From: JACVRW01 sp038323835
GTDB lineage: Bacteria > Actinomycetota > Thermoleophilia > Solirubrobacterales > Thermoleophilaceae
Reading direction: 5' to 3'
DNA length: 64,000 nt
Assembly (NCBI GenBank): GCA_038323835.1
Contig: JBBQHI010000012.1
Span: 22,197-86,196, forward strand
In this document: positions 24,867-34,690 of the stretch, one piece after another
Layout of the letters: each line of letters opens with the position of its first letter
Position numbering within the stretch: position 1 is the first letter of the stretch
Position numbers and translations under genes: made by a program
The notes under the pieces: model-generated
The model's input: the letters and a program-made list of their open reading frames with translations, nothing else
Told to the model about the DNA's origin: nothing
Database searches by the model: none

Positions 24867-25664
24867 TCAGCTCGGCCCGTCCTCCGGCCGGCGCTCGTAG
24901 TCCACCGCCTCCTCCGCGCGGCCCGCCAGCAGGAACCCGATCGGCTGCTCGCGCTCCTCGGCGAGGTGGGCGAGCAGCCCGGCGGTGCGCGCGAGGATCG
25001 GCACGGCCTTCACCGTGGCCGGCGGGAAGCCCAGGTCGAGCATCACCGCCGCAATCGGCATCGACACGTTCATGGTGAGTGGCCTGCCCCACTCCTCGGC
25101 CGCGGCATCGCGAAAGCGGCGGGCCAGCAGCACCTGAGGCCCGCTAACGCCGCGGGCGTCGGCGAGCTCGAGGATGCGCTCGGCGCGCGGGTCGAGCGGC
25201 CGGTGGACGGGGTGCCCGAATCCCGGGAGCCGGGCCCCGGAGGCCCGGACCGCACGCGCCATCTCCCCGGCCACGACGGCCGGATCGCCCCCAGATGCGA
25301 CGCTCTCCTGCGCCTCCTCGAGCAGCACCGCGCAGGCCTCGGCCGTGCCCAGGATGACCGGGCCGCAGCCGAGGATGCCCGCGGCCACGGCCCCCTGGAG
25401 CGAGCCGGGATCGGCCGCGAGCGTCATCCGCGCGGCCACGTTGGTGGGCATCATGCCGTGCTCGGCGATCGCCACCAGCAACAGGTCGAGGAAGTGGCGC
25501 TGATCCTCGGTGGGCTCCTCGCCGGTGAGCAGCAGGTGGAAGTACTCGGTGAAGCTCAACCTGCCCATCAGGTCGCCGCAGAGGTCGCGGCCCCGCACCT
25601 CCACCCTGTCGGGATAGGCCTGACTGATGTGGCTGACGGCCGGCCCGTCCTTCCCGATCGGCAT
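24867..25664 (-). CDS. Citrate-synthase-family protein (citryl-CoA lyase type)
   Basis: The 265-residue protein matches the short citrate-synthase-like family. GRDLCGDLMGRLSFTEYFHLLLTGEEPT is the N-terminal part, EHGMMPTNVAARM and GFGHPVHRPLDPRAERI contain the histidines expected at the citrate site, and SMPIAAVMLDLGFPP lies near the end. It is much shorter than full citrate synthase (about 430) and corresponds to the citryl-CoA lyase/2-methylcitrate-like group. It may condense or cleave a 2-oxoacid-derived CoA ester. Its stop lies next to the debris island, and its start is 14 bp behind the histidine-kinase stop on the same strand. Confidence 0.82.
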   Translation of the reverse strand: MPIGKDGPAVSHISQAYPDRVEVRGRDLCGDLMGRLSFTEYFHLLLTGEEPTEDQRHFLDLLLVAIAEHGMMPTNVAARMTLAADPGSLQGAVAAGILGCGPVILGTAEACAVLLEEAQESVASGGDPAVVAGEMARAVRASGARLPGFGHPVHRPLDPRAERILELADARGVSGPQVLLARRFRDAAAEEWGRPLTMNVSMPIAAVMLDLGFPPATVKAVPILARTAGLLAHLAEEREQPIGFLLAGRAEEAVDYERRPEDGPS

Positions 25665-25678
25665 ACGGTCGGCCGAAG

Positions 25679-27172
25679 CTAAGCGCCGGCCGGCCGAGCG
25701 TCAAGCCCGGAGCGCTGCCCTGCCAGCGGCAGCCGCACCGTGAACACCGCCCCGCCGCCGGCGGCGTTGGCGGCGCCCACCGTGCCACCGTGCGCGTCCA
25801 CGATCCCGGCCACGATGGCCAGCCCGAGACCGGCCCCCGCGCGGCCGCGCTCGCGCCCGGGCTCGGAGCGGGAGAAGCGCTCGAAGAGAAGGCTCGGGTC
25901 CTCGCCCGGCGGCAGGCCGGTCCCGTGGTCGCGCACCTCGATCTCCACGAGGCCGGGCCCGTCGCGACGGGTGGCCACCTCCACCGTCGTGCCCGGCTGG
26001 GTGTGCACCAGCGCGTTGCGCATCAGGTTGGCCAGCACCTGCCGGAGCTGGTGGGGATCGCCGAGCACGATGGCCTCGCCCTGGTCGCTGGTCTCGATCT
26101 CGCGGCCCGGGTCGGTGGCTCGGGCGTCCGCCGCGGCGTCGGCGGCCAGCGCGCTCACGTCCACGGCCTCACTGGGCCGGTGGTGCACCTCGCCCAGGCG
26201 GGCCAGCGTGAGCAGGTCGTCCACCAGCACCCCCATGCGCGCCGACTCCTCCTCGATCCGCGACATCGCCTTCTCAGTGTCGGCCGGCTCGCGCGCCGCT
26301 CCGATGCGGAAGAGCTCGGCGTAGCCGCGAATCGACGCGAGCGGGGTGCGCAGCTCGTGGGACACGTCCGCGAGGAAGCGCCGCAGCCGCCCCTCGGTGG
26401 CCTCGCGCTGGCTGAAGGCGTCGTCCAGCCGGTCGAGCATCGAGTTCAGCGCCAGGCCAAGACGCCCGACCTCGGTGCTCTCGCCCGCCGTCTCCACCCG
26501 GTGGGAGAGCTCGCCCGCAGCAATGGCGTCTGCGGTGTGGCCGATGCGCTCCAGCGGCCGCAGCCCCGCCCTGACCAGCACGAAGGACAGCAGGGCGAGC
26601 AGCGCCAGCACACCGGCGATCACGAGTCCCTCCACCAGCAGCAGCCGGTGCAGGGCGTCCTCCACGCCCTGGAGCGGGATGGCCACGATCGTGAACCCAC
26701 CGCCGCGGCTGGGGGTGGCCCGCACCCGGTAGCGGAGGTCGCTGCTCCCCTTCGCGTCCACTGTGAATGGCCTGCCCACGGTGACCTCGCTGGGAATGTC
26801 CGGCTTGGGCAAGTCGGTCTGGTCGGAGAACGGCGTGACCGAGCCGAGCACGCGCCCGCTGGCCGCACGGCGCTCTGCGTAGGTGCCCGGCGGGAGGTTC
26901 GTCTCCGCGGGGTCGGGTCCGCCCGGGCCCGGTCCGGAGCCGGCGCGGGCGTCGAGTCCGCCACGAGGTCCCCGGGCCGAGTCGCCGTCGAGGTCCTGAC
27001 CGGTCTTGATCTCGAGCGCCCGGGTCACCGCCGGGCCGGCCGCGCTCGTCTGGTCGTCCACGCGCTGCTCCTCGAACGAGCGCTGGGAGAAGTAGGTGAT
27101 GGCGGCGAGGGCGAGCAGCCCGACCGCGGAGAGGATCACGAGCGTCGCGATCAGGCGCGCGCGGAGCGACAC
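25679..27172 (-). CDS. Membrane sensor histidine kinase (partner of the OmpR-type regulator)
   Basis: The 497-residue protein starts at GTG 27172, two bases after the regulator stop. It has a first membrane helix (LIATLVILSAVGLLALAAITYF), an external sensor region of about 150 residues, a second helix (LLLVEGLVIAGVLALLALLSFVLVRAGL), a HAMP domain, DHp with FLADVSHELRTPLASIRGYAEL where histidine is phosphorylated, then an HATPase domain with NLMRNALVHT, DHGTGLPPG and GAGLGLAIVAGIV. The layout resembles actinobacterial TcrY/MprB-like kinases. The external part has a Gly/Pro-rich stretch, GPRGGLDARAGSGPGPGG, which may be flexible. The ligand is unknown. Confidence 0.92.
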   Translation of the reverse strand: MSLRARLIATLVILSAVGLLALAAITYFSQRSFEEQRVDDQTSAAGPAVTRALEIKTGQDLDGDSARGPRGGLDARAGSGPGPGGPDPAETNLPPGTYAERRAASGRVLGSVTPFSDQTDLPKPDIPSEVTVGRPFTVDAKGSSDLRYRVRATPSRGGGFTIVAIPLQGVEDALHRLLLVEGLVIAGVLALLALLSFVLVRAGLRPLERIGHTADAIAAGELSHRVETAGESTEVGRLGLALNSMLDRLDDAFSQREATEGRLRRFLADVSHELRTPLASIRGYAELFRIGAAREPADTEKAMSRIEEESARMGVLVDDLLTLARLGEVHHRPSEAVDVSALAADAAADARATDPGREIETSDQGEAIVLGDPHQLRQVLANLMRNALVHTQPGTTVEVATRRDGPGLVEIEVRDHGTGLPPGEDPSLLFERFSRSEPGRERGRAGAGLGLAIVAGIVDAHGGTVGAANAAGGGAVFTVRLPLAGQRSGLDARPAGA

Positions 27173-27174
27173 GG

Positions 27175-27876
27175 TCAGCGCTTCGGCGGGCGCAGCGAAT
27201 AGCCGACCCCGCGCGAGGTGTGGATGAGCGTCGGCCCGTGGAGGTCCAGCTTCTTGCGCAGGTAGCTGATGTAGGTCTCGAGCACCCGGGCGTCGCCGCC
27301 GAAGTCGTAGTCCCACACGTGGTCGAGGATCTGCCCGCGCGTGAGCACGCGCCGGGGGTTCAGCATCAGGTACCGGAGCAGCCGGTATTCGGTGGCCGTC
27401 AGCTCGATCGGCTGGTTCGCCCGGCTCACCTCGCGGGAGTCCTCGTCCAGCTCGAGGTCCTCGAACACGAGCCGGCTGGACTCGGAGCCCCCACCGGTGC
27501 GGCGCAGGATGTTGCGTATCCGGGCCACCAGCTCCTCGAGGCTGAACGGCTTGGTCATGTAGTCGTCGCCGCCGGTGGTGAGGCCGCGCAGCTTGTCCTC
27601 GCTCGCGTCGCGCGCGGTGAGGAAGAGGATCGGCACGTGGCCGCGCTCGGCGCCCAGCCGCTCGGCCACCTCGAAGCCCTCCATGTCGGGCAGCATCACG
27701 TCCAGGATCATCACCTCGGGCCGGAAGCTCTCGACCGTCGAGAGCGCCTCCTTGCCGGTGGCCGCAGAGGCCACCTCGAAGCCCTGGAAGCGCAGCGCCA
27801 TCGCCACCACGTCCACGATGTTGGGCTCGTCGTCCACGACGAGCACGCGGTGCGAGGTGGAGTCGGTGGCCGCCAT
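27175..27876 (-). CDS. OmpR-family response regulator
   Basis: The 233-residue protein has a receiver domain with the acidic pair DDE at residues 16-18, the phospho-acceptor in MILDVMLPD near 59, the threonine in LFLTARD and the lysine in YMTKPFSLEELVARI. A winged-helix DNA-binding domain follows: ELTATEYRLLRYLMLNPRRVLTRGQILDHVW and RKKLDLHGPTLIHTSRGVGYSLR. It should bind promoters after phosphorylation by the histidine kinase encoded two bases downstream. TcrA/MprA-like proteins are the nearest type I recognise. The divergent neighbour, beta-glucosidase, is a possible target by position only. Confidence 0.93.
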   Translation of the reverse strand: MAATDSTSHRVLVVDDEPNIVDVVAMALRFQGFEVASAATGKEALSTVESFRPEVMILDVMLPDMEGFEVAERLGAERGHVPILFLTARDASEDKLRGLTTGGDDYMTKPFSLEELVARIRNILRRTGGGSESSRLVFEDLELDEDSREVSRANQPIELTATEYRLLRYLMLNPRRVLTRGQILDHVWDYDFGGDARVLETYISYLRKKLDLHGPTLIHTSRGVGYSLRPPKR

Positions 27877-27940
27877 GCAGGCCCATTGTCCTCATGAACC
27901 TGGGAAAAGCCTGGGAGCCCGCTGAGAGTGACCAGGCGCT

Positions 27941-27946
27941 TATGAT
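27941..27946 (+). promoter_or_regulatory. Consensus-like -10 TATGAT before the beta-glucosidase gene
   Basis: TATGAT at 27941 is close to the housekeeping -10 consensus and unusual in this GC-rich window. GGGGGAGGA at 27953-27961 could be the ribosome-binding site. No convincing -35 is seen. Confidence 0.45.
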
Positions 27947-28008
27947 CCGCGCGGGGGAGGACGATCGGACGACTGCCGACAGCCGCGCTGCTGCGGCGCA
28001 CGCTCACC

Positions 28009-30201
28009 GTGTGCGTGGCGGCGGCGATCGCCGCTCTGGGCGCCGTCCCCAGCGCGAGCGCGGCCGGGCGCTGCGGCTCCCACCCCTGGTGCGACACCTC
28101 GCTGTCGCCCGAGCGCCGCGCACAGCTGCTCGTGTCCGCGCTCACCCCCGCCGAGCGGGCCTCCCTCCTGGCCGGCGACGTGGCCACGGGAGTCACGGGC
28201 GACCCGGGCGGCCACACCGGCGCCGCGTACGGCGTGTCCCGGCTCGACGTGCCGCCGCTCTACCTCACCGACGGGCCCGTGGGCGTGCGGCAGGGGCCGA
28301 GCACCGCCATGCCCGCTTCGATGGCGCTGGCCGCGAGCTTCGACCGCTCGCTCGCCCGTCTTGACGGCGCGGTGGTGGGCAACGAGGCTCGCCTGAAGGG
28401 CAACGACGTGGTGTACGCCCCCACGGTGAACATCCTGCGCACGCCGCTCTGGGGGCGGGTCTTCGAGAGCCTCGGCGAGGACCCCTTCCTCACCGCCCGC
28501 ATCGGCGTGGAATGGATCCGGGGCGCCCAGGGGCAGGGCGTGATCGCGAACGTCAAGCACTTCGCGGCCAACAACCAGGAGGGCGCGAAACAGGCCGACG
28601 GCAGCATCGCCGGCAATCGCCTCAGCGTGGACGCGCGCGTGGGCGAGCGCACCCTGCGCGAGATCTACCTGCCCCAGTTCGAGGCGGCGGTGAAGGAGGG
28701 CCATGTGGGCTCGGTGATGTGCGCCTACAACAGGCTGAACGGCGCGCACGCATGCGCCAACCGCCCCCTGCTCGACGGCGTGCTGCGCCACGACTGGGGC
28801 TTCCGCGGGTTCGTGCTCGCCGACTATGCGGCCTCCAAGACCGTGGGCACCGGGCTGGCCGCCGGGCTCGATTTCGAGCCCTGGCCCTTCATCGACGCCG
28901 ACGGCGGGGAGAACCTCACGCCCGCGAACGTGAACGCCGCGCTGGCCGCCGGACGCACCACCCAGGCGGCCGTGGACCATGCCGTGGGGAACCTGATGCG
29001 CACGCTGTTCGCCTACGGCTACTTCGATCGCGCCGCCTACGTGGACGACGACTCGCGGGTGGACAAGGCGGGCCACCTGGCCGCGGCCCGCCGGATCGAG
29101 GAGGGCGGCATCACGCTGCTGAAGAACCACGGCCGCGCCCTGCCCCTCGACGCGAAGCGGCTGCGGTCGCTCGCGATCATCGGGTCGGACGGCGACGGCT
29201 ACCGAAACGGCGGCGGCTCCTCCGACGTGCGCCCCTACTCGTTCGTGAGCGTGCGCCAGGGCATCACCGCGCGCGCCGGCAGCGGCGTCGAGGTGCGCTA
29301 CGCCCCGGGCACCGACCTGGCCAAGGCCGAGCAGACCGCCCGCGGCGCCGACGCCGCCGTGGTGGTGGTCTCCGACACGGCGGCCGAGGGCACGGACAAG
29401 CCGTGCCTCGGCCTGGACTGCGGGGCCACGGACTCACTCTCCCGAGACGCCCTGATCGCACGCGTGGCCAAGGCCAACCCGCGCACGATCGTGGTGCTTC
29501 AAACCGGAGGCCCCGTGCTCACCCCGTGGCGGGACAAGGTCGAGGGCATCGTGGAGGCGTGGTACCCGGGCGCCGCCGGTGGCTCGGCCGTGGCCCGCGT
29601 GCTGTTCGGCGAAGTGGACCCAGGCGGGCGCCTCCCGGCCACCTTCCCGAATCGCGCCGCAGACCTTCCCACCGCCGGCGATCCGCGTCGCTACCCGGGC
29701 GTGAACGGCACGGTCACCTACAGCGAGGGCGTGCTCGTGGGATACCGCTGGTACGACGCTCGCCGCATCCGCCCCGCCTACCCCTTCGGCTTCGGCCTCT
29801 CGTACACCCGCTTCGAGCACGGACGGCTGCACCTGCGCTCCGCCGCACGGGCGCTCGGGCTCCGGGTGTCGCTCACCGTGCGGAACAGCGGGCGCCGCAC
29901 CGGCGTGGCCGTGCCCCAGCTCTACCTCGGGTTGCCGGGGGCTCCCGGGCGCCTTCAGCCGCCGCGGCAGCTGAAGGGCTTCGAGAAGCTGACGCTGCGG
30001 CCCGGCCACCGGAGCCGGGTGAGCTTCGCGCTTGACGCGCGCGCCCTCTCCTACTGGGACGCCGCCCGCCACGGCTGGCGCGTGGCCCCCGGGTGTTACT
30101 CGGTGCGCGTGAGCTCGGCCGGGCACGGCCCCGCGGCCGCGGGAACGGTCGCCGTGGGCCGAGCCCGGTGCGGCCGGGCGGCGGTGCGCCTGCGGGGGTA
30201 G
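28009..30201 (+). CDS. Secreted family 3 beta-glucosidase with C-terminal Fn3-like domain
   Basis: The 730-residue protein has a short hydrophobic export signal ending PSASAAG. The GH3 N-domain follows: LTDGPVGVRQG, NDVVYAPTVNILRTPLWGR, GVIANVKHFAANNQEG and FRGFVLADYAASK, with the nucleophile aspartate in LADY. The second domain has LLKNHGRALPLD and AYPFGFGLSYTRFEHG, and an Fn3-like module ends the protein. It should release glucose or another sugar from beta-glycosides outside the cell. GTG 28009 gives a signal peptide without basic residues; the in-frame CTG at 27973, better spaced to GGGGGAGGA, would add LLRRTLTV and a normal n-region. Confidence 0.9.
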   Translation: MCVAAAIAALGAVPSASAAGRCGSHPWCDTSLSPERRAQLLVSALTPAERASLLAGDVATGVTGDPGGHTGAAYGVSRLDVPPLYLTDGPVGVRQGPSTAMPASMALAASFDRSLARLDGAVVGNEARLKGNDVVYAPTVNILRTPLWGRVFESLGEDPFLTARIGVEWIRGAQGQGVIANVKHFAANNQEGAKQADGSIAGNRLSVDARVGERTLREIYLPQFEAAVKEGHVGSVMCAYNRLNGAHACANRPLLDGVLRHDWGFRGFVLADYAASKTVGTGLAAGLDFEPWPFIDADGGENLTPANVNAALAAGRTTQAAVDHAVGNLMRTLFAYGYFDRAAYVDDDSRVDKAGHLAAARRIEEGGITLLKNHGRALPLDAKRLRSLAIIGSDGDGYRNGGGSSDVRPYSFVSVRQGITARAGSGVEVRYAPGTDLAKAEQTARGADAAVVVVSDTAAEGTDKPCLGLDCGATDSLSRDALIARVAKANPRTIVVLQTGGPVLTPWRDKVEGIVEAWYPGAAGGSAVARVLFGEVDPGGRLPATFPNRAADLPTAGDPRRYPGVNGTVTYSEGVLVGYRWYDARRIRPAYPFGFGLSYTRFEHGRLHLRSAARALGLRVSLTVRNSGRRTGVAVPQLYLGLPGAPGRLQPPRQLKGFEKLTLRPGHRSRVSFALDARALSYWDAARHGWRVAPGCYSVRVSSAGHGPAAAGTVAVGRARCGRAAVRLRG

Positions 30202-30276
30202 GCACGCCGGCCACTTAGATTCTTCAAAGGGAATTTTTCCGCTCCCTTCAGGTCCGCCCCCCAGGCTGCCGCGGAC

Positions 30277-30702
30277 ATGAGCGAGTTCATGAGTCATGTC
30301 GCTGCCACCGCGCTGCCGGTGGCGGCCACACTTTTCCTGCTGGCGCTCCTTGCTCGCGGGGTGCTGTGGGCGCGGATCGACGACGAGGAGATGCAGCGCA
30401 TCGCGCGCCGGTCCCTCGAGCCACTCAGCACGGGGTGCCTGGTGGGCGCTGTCACGGCCGCGCTGGCCACGGCCGCGGCCGGTAACGCGGGCGTGCTGTC
30501 GCTGGGCGTGCCGCTCCTTCTGGGCGCCGGCGCGATGCTGCTGCACAGCGAGCCCGCCACCACTCGCCCGGCGGAGGTCGTGTCCGCTCCGGCGGCGGCA
30601 CCGCCACGGTCGCACGAGACGCCCACGCCACCGGCCTCCCTCTGGGTGGAGCCGGGCGACGAGAGCTCCGGGAGCCCAACGGGCCTCTGGAGCCGCGGGT
30701 GA
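30277..30702 (+). CDS. Small membrane protein of unknown function, first gene of the MoxR/VWA operon
   Basis: The 141-residue protein has two or three hydrophobic segments (TALPVAATLFLLALLARGVLW; LVGAVTAALATAAAGNAGVLSLGVPLLLGAGAMLL) and a Pro/Ala-rich tail of about 50 residues with no structure. I recognise no family. Its stop overlaps by four bases (GTGA) the start of the next gene, encoding a VWA protein, so it is probably part of the same membrane complex. Upstream, at 30226-30253, an AT-rich stretch with AAGGGA and TCCCTT arms may hold the promoter or the terminator of the beta-glucosidase gene. Confidence 0.7.
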   Translation: MSEFMSHVAATALPVAATLFLLALLARGVLWARIDDEEMQRIARRSLEPLSTGCLVGAVTAALATAAAGNAGVLSLGVPLLLGAGAMLLHSEPATTRPAEVVSAPAAAPPRSHETPTPPASLWVEPGDESSGSPTGLWSRG

Positions 30703-31601
30703 GCTTCGCCAGCCCCGTGTTCCTGATCGGCCTCGCGCTGATCCCGGTCCTGCTCGTGGTCTACGTGCGCGCCGAGCGTGGCCGGCAGCCGTTCGCGCCG
30801 GCACCGCTGATGCCTTCGGTGGCGCTCCGCCGCGCCGGCTGGCGGCGCCACGCGGCCGTGGCCGGTTACGGCATCGTGCTGGCCGCCGTGGTCGTCTCGC
30901 TGGCCAAGCCGCAGGCCACGATCGCCGTGCCGACCGAGCAGGCCCGCGTGATGATCCTGAGCGACCGGTCGGGCTCGATGCTGGCAACGGACGTGGCGCC
31001 GAACCGGCTCACCGCGGCGAAGAAGGCGGCCGGCGCCTTCCTCGACGCCGTACCCGATCGGGTGCGCGTCGGCGCCATTGCGTTCAATCAGAGAGCGGAG
31101 TTGCTGCAGTCTCCGACGCGTGATCACGACGCGGTCCGCGACGCGCTGAAGTCGGTGCAGCCGGCCGGCACGACCGCCACCGGCGACGCCATCAAGACGA
31201 CGCTGGACAACATCAAGGGCAAGGCGCCCGCCGCCATCGTCCTGCTCTCCGACGGCAAGTCGGTCCGCGGCAGCGATCCCGTCGATGCCGCGCGGGCCGC
31301 GAAGAAGCGGAAGATCCCGATCTACACGATCGCGCTGGGCACGGCCGGCGGCACGATCGACGGCGGCCGGCCCGTGCCGCCCGACCCGCGGACGCTCGCG
31401 ACGATCGCCCAGGTCACCGGCGGGCGCGCGTTCAGGGCCGGCGACGTCGGCGCGCTCGACCAGATCTACCAGCGGCTCGGCTCGCAGGTCGCGACCGAGC
31501 TCCGCAAGACCGAGGTGACGAGCCTGTTCGCCGGCGGCGCCCTCGCGCTGATGGCCCTCTCGGCACTGTCCTCGATCCGCTGGCTCGGCCGGCTGGTCTG
31601 A
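30699..31601 (+). CDS. BatA-like VWA-domain membrane protein
   Basis: The 300-residue protein has N-terminal membrane segments (FLIGLALIPVLLVVYV; AVAGYGIVLAAVVVSLAK), a VWA domain with the metal-ion site DRSGSM near residue 90, TATGD near 163 and LLSDG near 185, and a C-terminal membrane segment. VWA proteins of this type bind partners through a bound metal ion and occur with MoxR ATPases in stress or protein-maturation systems. It starts at GTG 30699, overlapping the small membrane protein gene, and is followed by the moxR gene. A paralogue lies at 33520 in the same operon. Confidence 0.9.
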   Translation: MSFASPVFLIGLALIPVLLVVYVRAERGRQPFAPAPLMPSVALRRAGWRRHAAVAGYGIVLAAVVVSLAKPQATIAVPTEQARVMILSDRSGSMLATDVAPNRLTAAKKAAGAFLDAVPDRVRVGAIAFNQRAELLQSPTRDHDAVRDALKSVQPAGTTATGDAIKTTLDNIKGKAPAAIVLLSDGKSVRGSDPVDAARAAKKRKIPIYTIALGTAGGTIDGGRPVPPDPRTLATIAQVTGGRAFRAGDVGALDQIYQRLGSQVATELRKTEVTSLFAGGALALMALSALSSIRWLGRLV

Positions 31602-31625
31602 CTACCAATGACACCGGAGGAACCC

Positions 31626-32626
<1,001 letters not shown>

Positions 32627-32630
<4 letters not shown>

Positions 32631-33523
32631 AGCTGATCGACCCACCCGGCCGGCAGGGGCCGGGCCCGCTCGCGCGCGAGGCGGTCGAGCGCCTGGACCT
32701 CGGGCTCGCCCGCCGCGCCGGCGGCCCGATGTCGGGCGAGCGCCGGGCGTCGGGCGTCGGGGCCGGCACCGAGCTGGCGCAGCTTCGGCCCTACGAGCTG
32801 GGCGACGACCCACGCCAGCTCGACCCCGCGGCCAGCGCCCGCACCGGCGTCGCTCACGTCCGCCAGCACGTGCCCGAGCGCGCGCTCACCACCTGGATCG
32901 TGCTGGACCTCAGCGCGTCGATGGCGTTCGGCACCGGCCTCCGCCTTAAGTCCGACGTGGCCGAGGGCGTCGCGGCCACCGTCGCGCAGCTCGCGGTGCG
33001 CCGTGGCGGCAGCGTGGCGGCGATCACCACAGGCGCGCCCGCAAACGCGACGCTGCCGCCCCGCGCAGGGCGCGGCGCCTTCGCGGCGGTGCGGCGGCTC
33101 GTGGGCGCGGGCGTCGCCCCGGACGCGACCGCGCCCGAGTTCGCGCTGGCCGGGGCGCTCGGACGGACGGCTCACATCGCGCGCACGGCCGGCCTGGTCG
33201 CCGTGATCTCGGACTTCCGCGAGGAGGGCTGGCATGCGCCGCTGCGCGGTCTTGCCCAGCGCCACGCGGTCATCGCGATCGAGATCACCGACCCGCGCGA
33301 GGCCGAGCTGCCCGATGTCGGGCACATCATGCTCGTCGATCCGGAGACGGGCCAGACCGTGGCGGCCGACACGTCCTCGGCGAGCGTTCGCGCCGCCTTC
33401 GCGGCCGCCGAGGAACAGCGACGCGCCGAGCTCGCTGAGACGCTGCGCCGCGCCCGCGCACAGCATCTGACCCTGTCGACCGGCGACGACTGGCTGCGCG
33501 AGCTGGGACGCGTGCTGCGATGA
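32627..33523 (+). CDS. DUF58 protein
   Basis: The 298-residue protein starts at GTG 32627 in the stop of moxR. It has the DUF58 core near residue 50-105, LRPYELGDDPRQLDPAASART and TTWIVLDLSASMAFG, where DLSAS resembles a VWA metal site. DUF58 proteins are nearly always found with MoxR and VWA proteins and probably form part of the same machine. The typical N-terminal membrane segments of longer DUF58 proteins are missing, so it is cytoplasmic. Its stop overlaps the start of the second VWA gene by ATGA. Confidence 0.9.
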
Positions 33524-34467
33524 CATTCGCCAGCCCGGTCCACCTGGTCGCGCTGCTGGCGATCCCGGCCGTGGCCGCCGCCTACGCGATCGCAGGCAAC
33601 CGCCGCCGCCGGTACGCCCTCCGCTTCCCCGCAGCGAGCGTCTTCGCCCGCGTGGCGGATCGGCAGCCGCTGCTGCGCCGCGCACTGGCGCCCGCGCTCC
33701 TCGCCGCCGCCGCGGCGGCGCTCGCCGTGAGCTTCGCCAAGCCGCAGGCCACGGTGGCCGTACCGGTCGAGAAGGCCTCGGTCGCGCTCGTCACCGACGA
33801 ATCCGGCTCCATGTCGGCCACCGACGTGGAGCCGTCGCGCCTCGCGGCCGCCCAGTCCGCGGCGGCGACGTTCCTGGACCGCGTGCCGAAGAGGCTGCTC
33901 GTCGGCTTCGTCGGCTTCTCCTCGCAAACCAACGCGGTGGTCGAGCCGAGCACCAACCGCGCCGCGGTCCGAACCGCGCTCGACAGCCTGCAGGCCGACG
34001 GCGCAACCGCCACGGGCGACGCCCTTAACTCGGCGCTCGACCGCCTGGCGGCGCGCCGGGGCAGGGACGGCAGGCAGGCCCCGGCGGCCGTGATCCTGCT
34101 CTCGGACGGCAAGCGCACCGAGGGCGGCGACCCGCTCGTGGCGGCGCATCGGGCCAAGGAACTCGGCATCCGCGTGTCCACCGTCGCGCTCGGCACCGGC
34201 GACGGGACCATCCCCGGGCCGATGGGCGAGCCGATCGCGGTCCCCCCCGACCCCGACACGCTCGAGCAGATCAGCCACATCACGGGCGGAACCTTCACCA
34301 AAGCGGCCAACGCCAACGACCTGGCCAGCATCTACAAGGACCTGGGCTCGAAGGTGGGCACCAAGCGCGTCCAGCGCGATGTGAGCTCCAGCGTCGCCGC
34401 GGCCGGCCTTGTGCTGCTGCTGGGCGGACTCGGCACGGGGCTGCGCTGGCGCCCACGCATCGCATAG
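33520..34467 (+). CDS. Second BatA-like VWA-domain membrane protein
   Basis: The 315-residue protein has N-terminal membrane segments (VHLVALLAIPAVAAAYAIA; ALAPALLAAAAAALAVSFAK), a VWA domain with DESGSM near residue 90, TATGD near 166 and LLSDGK near 197, and a last membrane segment, AAAGLVLLLGGLGTGL. It resembles the 30699 product along its whole length, including the conserved KPQAT(I/V)AVP before the domain, so the two arose by duplication. Having two such proteins in one operon is typical of Bat-like loci, where they may form a hetero-complex. It is the last gene; 223 bp follow to the fgd gene. Confidence 0.9.
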   Translation: MTFASPVHLVALLAIPAVAAAYAIAGNRRRRYALRFPAASVFARVADRQPLLRRALAPALLAAAAAALAVSFAKPQATVAVPVEKASVALVTDESGSMSATDVEPSRLAAAQSAAATFLDRVPKRLLVGFVGFSSQTNAVVEPSTNRAAVRTALDSLQADGATATGDALNSALDRLAARRGRDGRQAPAAVILLSDGKRTEGGDPLVAAHRAKELGIRVSTVALGTGDGTIPGPMGEPIAVPPDPDTLEQISHITGGTFTKAANANDLASIYKDLGSKVGTKRVQRDVSSSVAAAGLVLLLGGLGTGLRWRPRIA

Positions 34468-34677
34468 CCCCGTCAGTCGGGTGGCGCCGCGCGACCTCGT
34501 GCTCGTCGACGAGGCCGTGCAGCCGGCGGCCTCGCAGCGCGCACGCCCTGCTCTCGCGCTTCGAGTTCGAGCCCAAAGACCTCGTGCTCGCACGGCGGTC
34601 CTGTCGCGGCGGCGTCGCCTGACCCGCCTCGCCGACTCCCGCGCCCGTTTCGTGGAGGGGCCGCGGCCGCCGTCGCC

Positions 34678-34683
34678 TAAGGT
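34678..34683 (+). promoter_or_regulatory. -10 element TAAGGT before fgd
   Basis: TAAGGT ends seven bases before GTG 34691, as expected for a leaderless transcript; no ribosome-binding site is visible. The 210 bp before it hold no recognisable gene, only a short coding-like fragment (ALLSRFEFEPKDLVLARRS). Confidence 0.45.
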
Positions 34684-34690
34684 CTCCGCC

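Noticed and set aside
34468..34677. A coding fragment (ALLSRFEFEPKDLVLARRS) before fgd
   Set aside because: It is short, has no start and matches no family that I know; chance open frame is likely in this composition.
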